This document shows positions 7,437-16,083 of a stretch of 64,000 nucleotides of DNA, in pieces. Position 1 is the first letter of the stretch. The number at the start of each line of letters is the position of its first letter. The notes below the pieces were generated by a model. It searched no databases. It was not told the DNA's origin and saw only the letters and a program-made list of their open reading frames with translations. A program made the translations under genes and the position numbers. Location of the stretch: positions 124,001 to 188,000 of the forward strand of contig NZ_ALBQ01000014.1 in assembly GCF_000282895.1 (NCBI RefSeq), in the 5' to 3' direction. Source of the stretch: Sphingomonas sp. ATCC 31555 (GTDB lineage Bacteria > Pseudomonadota > Alphaproteobacteria > Sphingomonadales > Sphingomonadaceae).

Positions 7437-9500
7437 ATGGCGCCGTTTCGCACCGCCACGCCTGCGCTCGTGCTCGCGTTCACTATATCGGCTGCGCAAG
7501 GCCAGTCGCTTCAGGCGACGATCGATGCGGGGCGCCGATCGGCGCCCGTTACCAAATATGAATATGGCATGTTCATCGAGCCGATCGGCGGGCTGGTGGC
7601 GCGCACCCTATGGGCGGAAATGCTCGACGATCGGAAATTCTACTATCCTGTCGTGCCAGCCGCGCGGGACGTGCCGCCGCCGCCCAATGCAGAAGGTCGG
7701 CCGGGCGTAGCATATCGTAAGTGGCGGCCGGTCGGCGGCGACGATGCCGTCATCATGGACTCGCGCGATCCCTATGTCGGCACGCAGAGCCCCAGCGTTG
7801 CGGTGGATGCGGCCAATGCCCGCGGTTTGGCCCAGGCCGGGATCGGGGTGGTCGGCGGCAGGCGCTATCTCGGGTCGCTGTGGCTGAGCGGCGATGCCGG
7901 GGCGAAGGTGCAGGTGCGGCTCTCCTCGGGGCAGGGGAGCGATGCGGGCGAGACGGTGGTGCTGCCCGCGCCGGGCAGCGGCTGGCAGAAAGTAACCTTC
8001 GCCTTCACGCCCAAGACCGATTCCGACGATGCGCGGTTCGAAATCACGGGTACCGGCAACGGCCGTTTCCGCGTCGCCGCCGTATCGCTGATGCCGGCGG
8101 ACAATGTCGAGGGTTGGCGTGCGGACACGATTGCGATTGCACGGTCGCTCAATTCGGGCTTCTGGCGGCTGCCCGGTGGCAATTTCCTGTCCGACTGGGA
8201 CTGGCATGAAGCGATCGGCCCGCGCGACAAGCGCCCGCCGATGTTCGACCATGCCTGGAGCGCGATGCAGCCGAACGATCTGGGCATGGACGAATGGATG
8301 ACATTGGCCCGCCTGATCGACGTCGAGCCCTATGTCACGGTCAATGCCGGGCTGGGGGACGCCAATTCTGCGGCCGAGGAGGTCGAATATCTCAACGGCC
8401 CGGCGACGAGCGAATGGGGCGCCAAGCGCGCCGCCAACGGCCATCCCGAACCGTATCGCGTGCGCTTCTGGAACATCGGCAACGAACCTTATGGGTGGTG
8501 GCAGATCGGCCGTACGACGCTCGATTACTTCATGATCAAGCACAATGATTTCGCCCGTGCGATGCGGGCCAAGGACCCGTCGATTGTGCTGATCGGATCG
8601 GGCGCGATGCCGGATCAGATGCATCCAAAGGGAACACAGGAAAATCCGACGCTCGCCAGCATCCAGCACAAGTTCGGCACGGAAGAGGATTGGACCGGCG
8701 GCCTCTTCGCCAAGGCTTGGGGCAATTTCGACGGCGTCAGCGAACATTGGTACGATCGTGCCGAGCAGCGCCCGAACGCACCCGCCGATGCCGAGCTGAT
8801 CGAATATGTCCGCTCGCCGTCGAATCAGGTGCGGATGAAGGCCGAGGAGTGGAAGATCTACGAACAGCGGTTCCCCGCGATCCGGGAGAAGAAGATCTTC
8901 CTGTCGATGGACGAATATGCCTATTTCGGGCCGCCGACGCTGAAGAACGCGCTCGCCTATGCGATGGTGCTGCAGGAAATGCTGCGCCACACTGATTTCC
9001 TGACGATGGGCGCCTTCACTACCGGGGCCTCGACGATGGATATCACGCCGACCGCCTCGGTGCTGAACACCACAGGGCTTGTGTTCAAGCTGTATGGCGA
9101 GCATTTCGGCGCGGGGACGATTCCCGTCGCGCTTGATGGCAACGTGCCACAGCCCGATCCCAAACATGTCGTCGGCTACAGCCATCCCCAGGTTAAGGCG
9201 GGCAGCGCGACCTGGCCGCTCGACATGATTGCCGGGCTCAGTGCCGATGGCCGGACGCTCAAGATCGCAATCGTCAACGCGACCTATCAGCCGCAAAGCG
9301 TTGCGGTGGCGCTGAAAAGCGTGAAGACGCGCGGCGCCGGGCGGCAATGGCTGTTGACCGGCGCCTCGCTCGACGCGGCGAACAAGGTGGGTGCCGCACC
9401 GGGCGTCACCATCCGGGAGATGCCGGCACCGCCGCTCGGCACGCGCCTTACGGTGCCGGCCACGGCGACCGTCGTCTACGAGTTCCCGGTCCAGCCGTGA
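7437..9500 (+). CDS. GH51 alpha-L-arabinofuranosidase, secreted
   Basis: This 687-residue protein has a signal peptide ending near residue 23. The N-terminal beta region (residues about 100-220) resembles a carbohydrate-binding module. The GH51 (beta/alpha)8 domain follows: FRLPGGNF-like GFWRLPGGNFLSDW, acid/base in RFWNIGNEPYGWW (Glu350) and nucleophile in FLSMDEYAYFG (Glu493). A C-terminal beta-sandwich closes the protein. It releases terminal arabinofuranose from arabinoxylan or arabinan side chains. A strong ribosome-binding site (AGAGGGGAGAGG) precedes the ATG. It is divergent from the esterase-GH27 operon with a shared regulatory region, and a strong inverted repeat lies just after its stop. 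Confidence 0.92.
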   Translation: MAPFRTATPALVLAFTISAAQGQSLQATIDAGRRSAPVTKYEYGMFIEPIGGLVARTLWAEMLDDRKFYYPVVPAARDVPPPPNAEGRPGVAYRKWRPVGGDDAVIMDSRDPYVGTQSPSVAVDAANARGLAQAGIGVVGGRRYLGSLWLSGDAGAKVQVRLSSGQGSDAGETVVLPAPGSGWQKVTFAFTPKTDSDDARFEITGTGNGRFRVAAVSLMPADNVEGWRADTIAIARSLNSGFWRLPGGNFLSDWDWHEAIGPRDKRPPMFDHAWSAMQPNDLGMDEWMTLARLIDVEPYVTVNAGLGDANSAAEEVEYLNGPATSEWGAKRAANGHPEPYRVRFWNIGNEPYGWWQIGRTTLDYFMIKHNDFARAMRAKDPSIVLIGSGAMPDQMHPKGTQENPTLASIQHKFGTEEDWTGGLFAKAWGNFDGVSEHWYDRAEQRPNAPADAELIEYVRSPSNQVRMKAEEWKIYEQRFPAIREKKIFLSMDEYAYFGPPTLKNALAYAMVLQEMLRHTDFLTMGAFTTGASTMDITPTASVLNTTGLVFKLYGEHFGAGTIPVALDGNVPQPDPKHVVGYSHPQVKAGSATWPLDMIAGLSADGRTLKIAIVNATYQPQSVAVALKSVKTRGAGRQWLLTGASLDAANKVGAAPGVTIREMPAPPLGTRLTVPATATVVYEFPVQP

Positions 9501-9504
9501 TGCG

Positions 9505-9537
9505 GCTGCGTGGCGGCGCTCTCAGCCGCCACGCAGC
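9505..9537. terminator. Bidirectional hairpin terminator, GH51 / cupin convergence
   Basis: GCTGCGTGGCGGC and GCCGCCACGCAGC form a perfect 13-bp stem with a 7-base loop. It lies 5 bp after the GH51 stop and covers the 3' end of the oppositely transcribed cupin gene. T-runs are poor, so it may rely partly on other factors. Confidence 0.6.
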
Positions 9538-10511
9538 GCCTGCATGACGAACGCACGGATCCGCCCCAGATTTTCGCGCGAGCTCGCGAGGATGCCGTGG
9601 CGTTCGGGTGGTAGGTGGGCGAGCGGGTGTCCGTCCAGGCGAAAGGCATAATGATCGAAATAGGCGCGCCAGGCGGCGCGTTCCGCGGCGGGGCGCTCGG
9701 CCAGCGTGGTCATCGCCAGCAGCATGGCGGTGTAGGGCGAGTCCGGGCCGGTCGCGAACCCGTCCCACCAATAGTTGAGCAGCAGATTGAACGGGGCGGT
9801 TCCCTCCACCGCATGCCACCATAATTTGGGCAGGTAGAGCGCATCGCCCGGCTCCAGCTCCACCGTCTGCGCCCGCGCCCGCGCCGCGGCGAAGCGCGGG
9901 TATCGCGGGTCGTTGTCGGGGGCCATCGCGGCAAGGCTCACCGGCTGGCCCGCCATCGTGTGGTCGATCGGCCCGACATACAGGTCCGCGATCGCGTCCG
10001 GCGGGTAGAGGGTGAATCGCCGCCTACCGGCCATCACGCAGGCCAGATTGTCAAATCGATCATAGTGGCATGCCACGAACGACGCATTGCCCACCCAAAC
10101 CCCCGGCCTGACTCCCAAGGGCGCCAAGGGCAGCGGGTTCGCTTCGGCCAGGCCGGGCAGGTGCACCTCGGCAGGGAGCGAGCCCAGATACAGGGACTCT
10201 CCACCCGGCCCCGTCGCGGCAGCTCGGATCCGAGCCAGTGCAGCAGGCAGCGCCAGCGTCTCGCGGGCGAAGTTGAAGCCGTCCGCTCGATCGCCATAGC
10301 CGTAGCGACCGCCGATATCGGGCGGACCGACAAAGGCCTGTGCCGATGCGCCTGAATCGAAAGTGAGCAGATAGGGGATGAGCGTGTCGATCGAGCGAGC
10401 GGCTTCGTGCAGCGGCAGGTGGGCGCCCAGCCCGCGGAGCACCACCGGCTCGCACGCCAGCCGATGCGTATCGAATGCCGCCCGATCGGCGCCGTGAAGC
10501 GTGGCAATCAT
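9522..10511 (-). CDS. Cupin-like (JmjC-type, cupin_8) protein of the SapC/TonB sugar locus
   Basis: This 329-residue protein of the cupin_8/JmjC fold keeps an HxD...H facial triad: HYDRFDN (His149, Asp151) and LPKLWWHAVEG (His233). These residues would bind Fe(II) in a 2-oxoglutarate-dependent dioxygenase. FTLYPPDAI and the proline/tryptophan-rich strand are also family features. I place the start at the ATG reading MIATLHGADR, 7 nt after the sapC stop, because the longer frame would run into sapC. Relatives are repeatedly found beside SapC, TonB receptors and tryptophan halogenases in sphingomonads, xanthomonads and caulobacters, but the substrate is unknown. It is co-transcribed with sapC. 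Confidence 0.75.
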   Translation of the reverse strand: MIATLHGADRAAFDTHRLACEPVVLRGLGAHLPLHEAARSIDTLIPYLLTFDSGASAQAFVGPPDIGGRYGYGDRADGFNFARETLALPAALARIRAAATGPGGESLYLGSLPAEVHLPGLAEANPLPLAPLGVRPGVWVGNASFVACHYDRFDNLACVMAGRRRFTLYPPDAIADLYVGPIDHTMAGQPVSLAAMAPDNDPRYPRFAAARARAQTVELEPGDALYLPKLWWHAVEGTAPFNLLLNYWWDGFATGPDSPYTAMLLAMTTLAERPAAERAAWRAYFDHYAFRLDGHPLAHLPPERHGILASSRENLGRIRAFVMQALRGG

Positions 10512-10518
10512 CGCGGCA

Positions 10519-11196
10519 CTATGCGGCCAACTGCCGGTTGCGACGTGCGGCGAGAACCGGAATCTGCCGCAGCGAGCCCGCCATCGCATAGATGAGTGCT
10601 AGCTGGCCCGATCGGAACAAGCCCAGCGCCGTTGCATCGTCCAGCGCGTGCACGCCATCCAGGCTCACCGTGTACAACCCAGCCAGTTGCAGCGTGCGAC
10701 CATCGTCGAACCGCAGCGACAGATCGATCGGTTCGACCAGCCCATGAGCAAGCAGCGCGTCAATGAAGAGGGTGCTGGCATCGGCACCGCGATGGAGTTG
10801 CGCCAGCACCTGTTGGATGCGGCGCAATGCGGGAGCGGGGGTGCCGTCGTCTCCAAAGAGCGGTTCCCCTTCTTCGGTACTGAACCGCGCCGCCCGAGCA
10901 TCGATGGCAATCGATTCCCCGGCGATCAGAAAGCCGTCGCGTTCCAGCACCAGCGGCCAAAAGCCGGCATCGGGGCGCAGCTCGACCAGAGTCTCGCCCG
11001 GCTCGAATCCCAGGATCGCGCCGGTATAGAAGCGGCCGGTCTCAGCGTCCTTGGTCAATAGCACGGGGCAGCACGCCGCGGCGGCGGCGAATTCCTCGGG
11101 AACGATCGGGACGAAGTGCGGCAGCGGCTTCGCGCTGGGTCTCAGCCGCAGCCCGCGATGTTCGGCCGAATCGAGCAAAATCATATCCTCTGCCAT
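10519..11196 (-). CDS. SapC family protein
   Basis: This 225-residue protein matches the SapC family: HFVPIVPEEFAAAAACCPVLLTKD near the N-terminus, then FYTGAILGFEPGE, a central DGFLIAGE-type segment, and a C-terminal helical part with GLYTVSLDGVHALDDATALGLFRSGQLALIYA. No signal peptide is visible at the chosen start. The ATG at 11196 follows a GAGAGGA Shine-Dalgarno sequence; the longer frame has no such support. SapC was named after an S-layer-associated gene in Campylobacter, but in this genomic setting its role is unknown. It probably supports the TonB-dependent glycan system encoded divergently. Confidence 0.8.
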   Translation of the reverse strand: MAEDMILLDSAEHRGLRLRPSAKPLPHFVPIVPEEFAAAAACCPVLLTKDAETGRFYTGAILGFEPGETLVELRPDAGFWPLVLERDGFLIAGESIAIDARAARFSTEEGEPLFGDDGTPAPALRRIQQVLAQLHRGADASTLFIDALLAHGLVEPIDLSLRFDDGRTLQLAGLYTVSLDGVHALDDATALGLFRSGQLALIYAMAGSLRQIPVLAARRNRQLAA

Positions 11197-11526
11197 CGCA
11201 GCCATCCTCTCGCGACTTCTTGCCGGGCCGGGACGGCACCGCTTGGCACCTTGCATATCCCTTCGCATGCACGCCGCCAATGCCCCGACTAAAGGGGACG
11301 ACTACGCCGACAAATTTGATGTTGATAGCGCTAACGTAAGACGATACAGTCTCTATAGATTCGCAGAAGAACAATGAATCGGAGAGGATTGCTTGCCGCC
11401 TTTTTGCGGATGCGAAGGCGTATATCTTTTCTCCGACAGCATGAAGCGTGGCCAACGGCGCTGCGCCTGCGAATTGTGGCGTGCAACGACGCGTCAAGTT
11501 TCGAACCCAGAACTGTTGGAGGGGGT
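11197..11526. promoter_or_regulatory. Divergent regulatory region between sapC and the TonB receptor gene
   Basis: These 330 bases separate the sapC-cupin unit from the TonB receptor unit. They hold a LacI-type operator-like palindrome at 11323-11336, a possible -10 element (TCTATAGAT) near 11350, and the Shine-Dalgarno TTGGAGG just before the receptor ATG. An ATG at 11374 is in frame with the receptor and would add 51 residues, but these do not resemble a signal peptide. Confidence 0.6.
11323..11336. promoter_or_regulatory. LacI-family operator-like palindrome, sapC / TonB receptor promoter
   Basis: TGATAGCGCTAACG contains the perfect 8-bp palindrome TAGCGCTA and resembles LacI-family operators. 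It matches the site at 7372, read on the other strand, over about 17 bases. This suggests one regulator, not encoded in this window, controlling both divergent promoters. Confidence 0.55.
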
Positions 11527-14451
11527 ATGAACTTTCGGAACAACAACAATCATTTCGTTCCACGTCGGCGCGCACGTGCTTTGCGCTGGAGCCTGACGGG
11601 TGCGTCTAGTGCACTGGTGCTGGGTATTCTTGCGCCAGCCCACGCCCAAGAGGCGCAGGTCTCCACCACGCCAACCCAGGATGAAGAGATCATCGTCACC
11701 GGCATCCGGGGATCGCTGCAGCGCAACCTGGATGCCAAGCGCAACGCGCCGGGCGTGATCGAACAGATTTCCTCCGAGGATATCGGCAAATTTCCCGATT
11801 CCAACGTCGCGGCGTCGCTGCAACGCCTGCCGGGCATCTCGATCCAGCGCGACGGGCCCCGCGGCGAACCCAATGGCGTGACGATCCGCGGCTTTGGCGG
11901 AGACTTCAACGAAACGCTGGTCGACGGACGCCGCCTTTCCACCGCTACGGGCGGCCGCTCAATCGATTTCTCAACGGTCGGCTCGGACTTTGTCGGCGCG
12001 CTGACGGTCCTCAAGACGCCCGACGTGTCGCTCTCGTCGAGTTCGATCGGTGCGACGATCAACGTCGCCTATCCTAAGCCGTTCGATCGTTCGGGATTCC
12101 ACTTTGCCGCCACCGCATCCGGATCGATCCAGGACGATGCCGGCAAGATCGTGCCCACCGGCGGCATCCTGCTCAGCAAGACCTTCGCCGAAGATACGTT
12201 CGGTGTGCTCGTCAACGCGATCTACACTCGCCACGATACCCAGACGAACAATGTCTTCGTCCGCGGCTGGCCGGGCGGCCGCTATGCGCCATGCCAGCTC
12301 GCCGGCACCACCGCGACGACCTGCAACCCGACCAGCGACGTCAACTCGGCCGCCTATGCGGTCGCAACCAATCGCCAGACGGTCGTTGGCTGGTTCGAAC
12401 AGCAATATGGCGCGCAGCAGCTCTACACGCGCGACGAACGCGTCGATGGCCGCATCGCCCTGCAATGGCGCCCGTCGGACAATGTGCTGCTCACGCTCGA
12501 CAACAACTATTCCGACCAGCGCATCAACACCGAAAGCTTCGGCTTCGGCATCTGGTTCAACCAGGGCAGCCTGCGCAACGTGAAGCTCGACGAGAACGGC
12601 ACGACGGTCGATTTCACCCAGGCGGGATCGCAAACCGACTTCATCGCCGCGACCGACAGCAATCTGCGCCGCACCAATCAGACGGGCTTCAACGTCAAGT
12701 GGGACGTGTCCGATCGGCTGCAGGTGGAAGGCGATGCCAGCCTGTCGAACAGCTGGCTCAATCCGGACGATCGGATCAGCTCGCGCGGCGCCGATGTCGG
12801 CTATGGCTTCGGCATCGGGCCGTCGCTTGGCATTACGATCAGCGGCGACAGCAAGGACGTGATCCCCGAACTGAAGAACTATGGCGCGGGCGGCAGCACC
12901 AGCCGCTGGGCCGATCTGTCCGCAATCGGCAGCCACGTGACCGTCAACATCGCCAACAAGAATCGGGATACGATCAAGCAGGGCCGACTGGGGCTGAAGT
13001 GGGAGCAGGACGATCTGACCCTGCGCGTCGGCGGTTCGTATCTGGACGACAAGTTCGTCTTCCGCAGCGCCAACACCTTCGCCAACAATTTCTGGCAGGC
13101 CTATTCGGGCTATGGCCCGGCGTCGGGCACCAGCGGTGGCGTGGCGATCCCGGCGAGCCTGTTCAAGGGCACGGTAAGCACCGGCAACTTCCTGCCCGGC
13201 TATAGCGGCGCGCTGCCGCCGGTTCTGCTCAACTTCAACGCCATCGACTATCAGAACTTCCTGACCGGCTTGGGCAATCCGCAATCGAGGACGATCCCGG
13301 GCTATAATACCGGTTGCTGCGGCGGTACCTTCAACGGCCAGTTTGCGGTGGCGGACGATGTCGGCAGCACGCGCGACATCGGCGAGAAGACCTGGGCGCT
13401 CTATGTCTCGGCCAATTTCAAGGCCGATCTGTCGGGCATGCCCTTCTTCTTCAACGCCGGTCTTCGCCAGGAAGTGACGCATGTCAGTTCCACTGGCATC
13501 GGGCGGTTGCCGGTATCGATCACGCCCAGCACCACCGATCCGACGCTGTTGACGGTGGCGTTCGGCCAGCAACAGGCGATTACGACCAAGTCGGACTATG
13601 CCTATCTGCTGCCGTCGGTGGACATGCGGCTGGAAGTGACCGACGCTCTGCACCTGCGCTTTGACGCTTCGCGGACGCTCACCCGTCCGACGCTCAATCT
13701 GCTCACACCGGCCCTGAACATCGGCGTCGGCCAGCGGATCGGCGCGCTGACCGCCGATGGCGGCAACCCCGCGCTGCAACCCTATCTTGCCGACAATTTC
13801 GATGCGGCGGTGGAGTGGTATTATGCGCGGAATTCCTATGCGGCGGTGAACTTCTTCCTGAAGAACGTCAGCAACTTCATCGTCCAGGGCACCCAGCGGC
13901 AGACGATCAACGGCGTCGTCGATCCGTCGACCGGGCTGCCGGCGCAGTTCACCGTGTCGCAGCGGATCAACGGCCCCAAAGCCACCGTTCGCGGCGTCGA
14001 ACTGGCGCTGCAGAACACGTTCGGCGACAGCGGCTTCGGCTTCATCGCCAACGCGACCTTCGTCGGCACCAACAAACCCTATGACCCGACCGATATCAGC
14101 CAGAGCGGCTTCGCGGTGACCGGCCTCGCCAACTCGGCCAACTTTGTCGGCTTCTACGACAAGAACGGCATCGAATTCCGCGCCGCCGCCAACTGGCGCG
14201 ACAAATATCTGCTCCAGTTCGGGCAGCTCCAGAACACCAGCGCGTTCGGTGCCGAACCCACCTTCGTCAATTCGAGCCTGCAGATCGATCTGAGCGCGAG
14301 CTATCGGATCAACGATGCGATCAACCTGTTCGGCGAAATCCTGAACATCACCGACGAAGTGCAGAGCACGCATGGCCGGTTCTCCAACCAGCTGCTCGAT
14401 GTCTACGCTTATGGTCGCCGGTTCACCGCAGGCGTGCGCTATCGCTTCTAA
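11527..14451 (+). CDS. TonB-dependent outer-membrane receptor, carbohydrate type
   Basis: This 974-residue protein has an N-terminal signal (WSLTGASSALVLGILAPAHAQ) and a TonB-box-like EEIIVTGIRGSL. The plug domain includes APGVIEQISSEDIGKFPDSN, the signature of the large proteobacterial sugar TonB-receptor subfamily, and GVTIRGFGGDFNETLVDGR. A long beta-barrel ends in RRFTAGVRYRF with the C-terminal Phe typical of BamA substrates. It likely imports oligosaccharides released by the neighbouring GH27, GH51 and GH3 enzymes. The start at 11527 was chosen for its GGAGGGGGT ribosome-binding site. A strong terminator follows. Confidence 0.93.
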   Translation: MNFRNNNNHFVPRRRARALRWSLTGASSALVLGILAPAHAQEAQVSTTPTQDEEIIVTGIRGSLQRNLDAKRNAPGVIEQISSEDIGKFPDSNVAASLQRLPGISIQRDGPRGEPNGVTIRGFGGDFNETLVDGRRLSTATGGRSIDFSTVGSDFVGALTVLKTPDVSLSSSSIGATINVAYPKPFDRSGFHFAATASGSIQDDAGKIVPTGGILLSKTFAEDTFGVLVNAIYTRHDTQTNNVFVRGWPGGRYAPCQLAGTTATTCNPTSDVNSAAYAVATNRQTVVGWFEQQYGAQQLYTRDERVDGRIALQWRPSDNVLLTLDNNYSDQRINTESFGFGIWFNQGSLRNVKLDENGTTVDFTQAGSQTDFIAATDSNLRRTNQTGFNVKWDVSDRLQVEGDASLSNSWLNPDDRISSRGADVGYGFGIGPSLGITISGDSKDVIPELKNYGAGGSTSRWADLSAIGSHVTVNIANKNRDTIKQGRLGLKWEQDDLTLRVGGSYLDDKFVFRSANTFANNFWQAYSGYGPASGTSGGVAIPASLFKGTVSTGNFLPGYSGALPPVLLNFNAIDYQNFLTGLGNPQSRTIPGYNTGCCGGTFNGQFAVADDVGSTRDIGEKTWALYVSANFKADLSGMPFFFNAGLRQEVTHVSSTGIGRLPVSITPSTTDPTLLTVAFGQQQAITTKSDYAYLLPSVDMRLEVTDALHLRFDASRTLTRPTLNLLTPALNIGVGQRIGALTADGGNPALQPYLADNFDAAVEWYYARNSYAAVNFFLKNVSNFIVQGTQRQTINGVVDPSTGLPAQFTVSQRINGPKATVRGVELALQNTFGDSGFGFIANATFVGTNKPYDPTDISQSGFAVTGLANSANFVGFYDKNGIEFRAAANWRDKYLLQFGQLQNTSAFGAEPTFVNSSLQIDLSASYRINDAINLFGEILNITDEVQSTHGRFSNQLLDVYAYGRRFTAGVRYRF

Positions 14452-14469
14452 GTTCTCTTCCCACGACTG

Positions 14470-14504
14470 GGGATGCCGGTATCGTCCGGCATCCCTTCTT
14501 TTTG
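14470..14504 (+). terminator. Rho-independent terminator after the TonB receptor gene
   Basis: GGGATGCCGG pairs perfectly with CCGGCATCCC around a 6-base loop and is followed by TTCTTTTTG. The hairpin starts 19 bp after the receptor stop and ends just before the halogenase start. Halogenase expression therefore depends on read-through or on a promoter within the hairpin region. Confidence 0.85.
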
Positions 14505-14519
14505 CACGGGTCGAAACGG

Positions 14520-16061
14520 GTGAAACGGGTTCGTAACATCGTCATCGTCGGGGGCGGCACCGCCGGTTGGCTTGCTGCGGGAGTCATTGCCGCCCGGCAC
14601 CAGAGCCGGATGCCCGGCGGTTTCACCGTAACCCTGGTCGAATCGCCCAATACGCCGATCATCGGGGTGGGCGAGGGGACCTGGCCCACGCTTCGGACGA
14701 CGCTCGCCAAGATCGGCGTCTCCGAAACCGACTTCTTCCGCGAGTGCGATGCCGCCTTCAAGCAGGGCGCGCTGTTCGCCCGCTGGACCACCGGCGCCGA
14801 GGACGACGCCTATTACCACCCGCTCATGCTGCCCCAGGGCTTCCACCAGCTGAGCCTGGTGCCGCACTGGATCGCCAACGCACAGGGTCGCAGCTTCTGC
14901 GACACGGTCACGCCGCAGGGCCGGATCTGCGACGCGGGGCTTGCCCCCAAGACGATCGCGACGCCCGAATATGACGGGCAGGCCAACTATGCCTACCACC
15001 TGGATGCCGGCAAGTTCGCGCCGTTCCTGACCCGCCACTGCACCACCAAGCTGGGCGTGCGCCACGTGCTCGCCGATGTCCGCTCGGTCGAGCAGGCCGA
15101 GAATGGCGATATCGTCGCGATCGACACCGAGCAGGCGGGGCGGATCGAAGGCGATCTGTTCGTCGACTGCACCGGCTTCCGCTCGCTGCTGCTCGGCCAG
15201 ACGATGGGGGTGCCGTTCAAGGATTGCGGAGACGTACTGTTCTGCGACGCCGCGCTGGCCGCGCAGGTACCGTATCCGGAAGAGAACGCCCCGATCGCTA
15301 CCCACACGCTGTCGACCGCGCAGGATTCCGGCTGGATTTGGGACATCGGCCTGCCGACCCGACGCGGCACCGGCTATGTCTATTCTACCCGCCACACCAG
15401 CGACGACCAGGCCGAGGCGACGCTGCGCGCCTATCTGGGGCCGGCCGGCGCCGACGCGAGCGTCCGCCGCATCCCGATCCGCTCGGGGCATCGCGAGATC
15501 TTCTGGAAGAACAATGTCGTCGCAGTCGGCCTTGCCGCCGGCTTTCTCGAGCCGCTGGAGGCCTCCGCGATCGTGCTGATCGAGCTCTCGGCCAAGCTGA
15601 TCGCCGAACAGATGCCAGCGGTGCGCGAAGTGATGGACGTGGTGGCGAAGCGCTTCAACGCCACCACGCTCTATCGCTGGGGCCGGATCATCGACTTCCT
15701 CAAGCTGCACTATGTGCTCACGCAGCGCACCGATTCGGCCTTCTGGCGCGACAATCTGCTGCCCGAGACGATCCCGGAGCGGCTGCAGGAGCTGCTCACG
15801 CTGTGGCGCTACCAGCCGCCCTGGTTCCATGACGAGTTCGATCGGGTGGAGGAGGTGTTTCCGCCTGCCAGCTACCAATATGTCCTCTACGGCATGGGCT
15901 TCCGCAGCGAAGTCGAGCCGGAGTCCCTGTCGAGCGACCAGCGCCTCGCCGAGCGTGCGATGCGCGAGAATGCCGCGCAGACCGAACGGCTCTGCGCCGG
16001 CCTGCCGCGGCACCGCGACCTGATCCGCAAGATTCACAAACACGGGCTGCAATCGGTCTGA
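14520..16061 (+). CDS. Flavin-dependent tryptophan halogenase family protein
   Basis: This 513-residue protein of the Trp_halogenase family (PF04820) has the FAD-binding GGGTAGW at residues 11-17 and GVGEGTWP. A lysine in CDAAFKQGALF (Lys81) fits the catalytic Lys79 of RebH/PrnA. The second halogenase motif WxWxIP appears as WIWDIGLP (272-279), so Pro is replaced by Gly. I start it at the GTG at 14520; an in-frame TTG at 14502 would lie in the terminator. Homologues are common next to TonB receptors in sphingomonads, xanthomonads and caulobacters with no known substrate. Halogenation of tryptophan is not assured. It precedes GH3 by 22 bp, suggesting one operon. Confidence 0.85.
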   Translation: MKRVRNIVIVGGGTAGWLAAGVIAARHQSRMPGGFTVTLVESPNTPIIGVGEGTWPTLRTTLAKIGVSETDFFRECDAAFKQGALFARWTTGAEDDAYYHPLMLPQGFHQLSLVPHWIANAQGRSFCDTVTPQGRICDAGLAPKTIATPEYDGQANYAYHLDAGKFAPFLTRHCTTKLGVRHVLADVRSVEQAENGDIVAIDTEQAGRIEGDLFVDCTGFRSLLLGQTMGVPFKDCGDVLFCDAALAAQVPYPEENAPIATHTLSTAQDSGWIWDIGLPTRRGTGYVYSTRHTSDDQAEATLRAYLGPAGADASVRRIPIRSGHREIFWKNNVVAVGLAAGFLEPLEASAIVLIELSAKLIAEQMPAVREVMDVVAKRFNATTLYRWGRIIDFLKLHYVLTQRTDSAFWRDNLLPETIPERLQELLTLWRYQPPWFHDEFDRVEEVFPPASYQYVLYGMGFRSEVEPESLSSDQRLAERAMRENAAQTERLCAGLPRHRDLIRKIHKHGLQSV

Positions 16062-16083
16062 CGACCGCAGAAGGGATTATCAG

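Noticed and set aside
11971-14373. An 800-codon minus-strand frame antisense to the TonB receptor.
   Set aside because: It is the usual GC-driven antisense shadow of a long gene whose sense product is clear.
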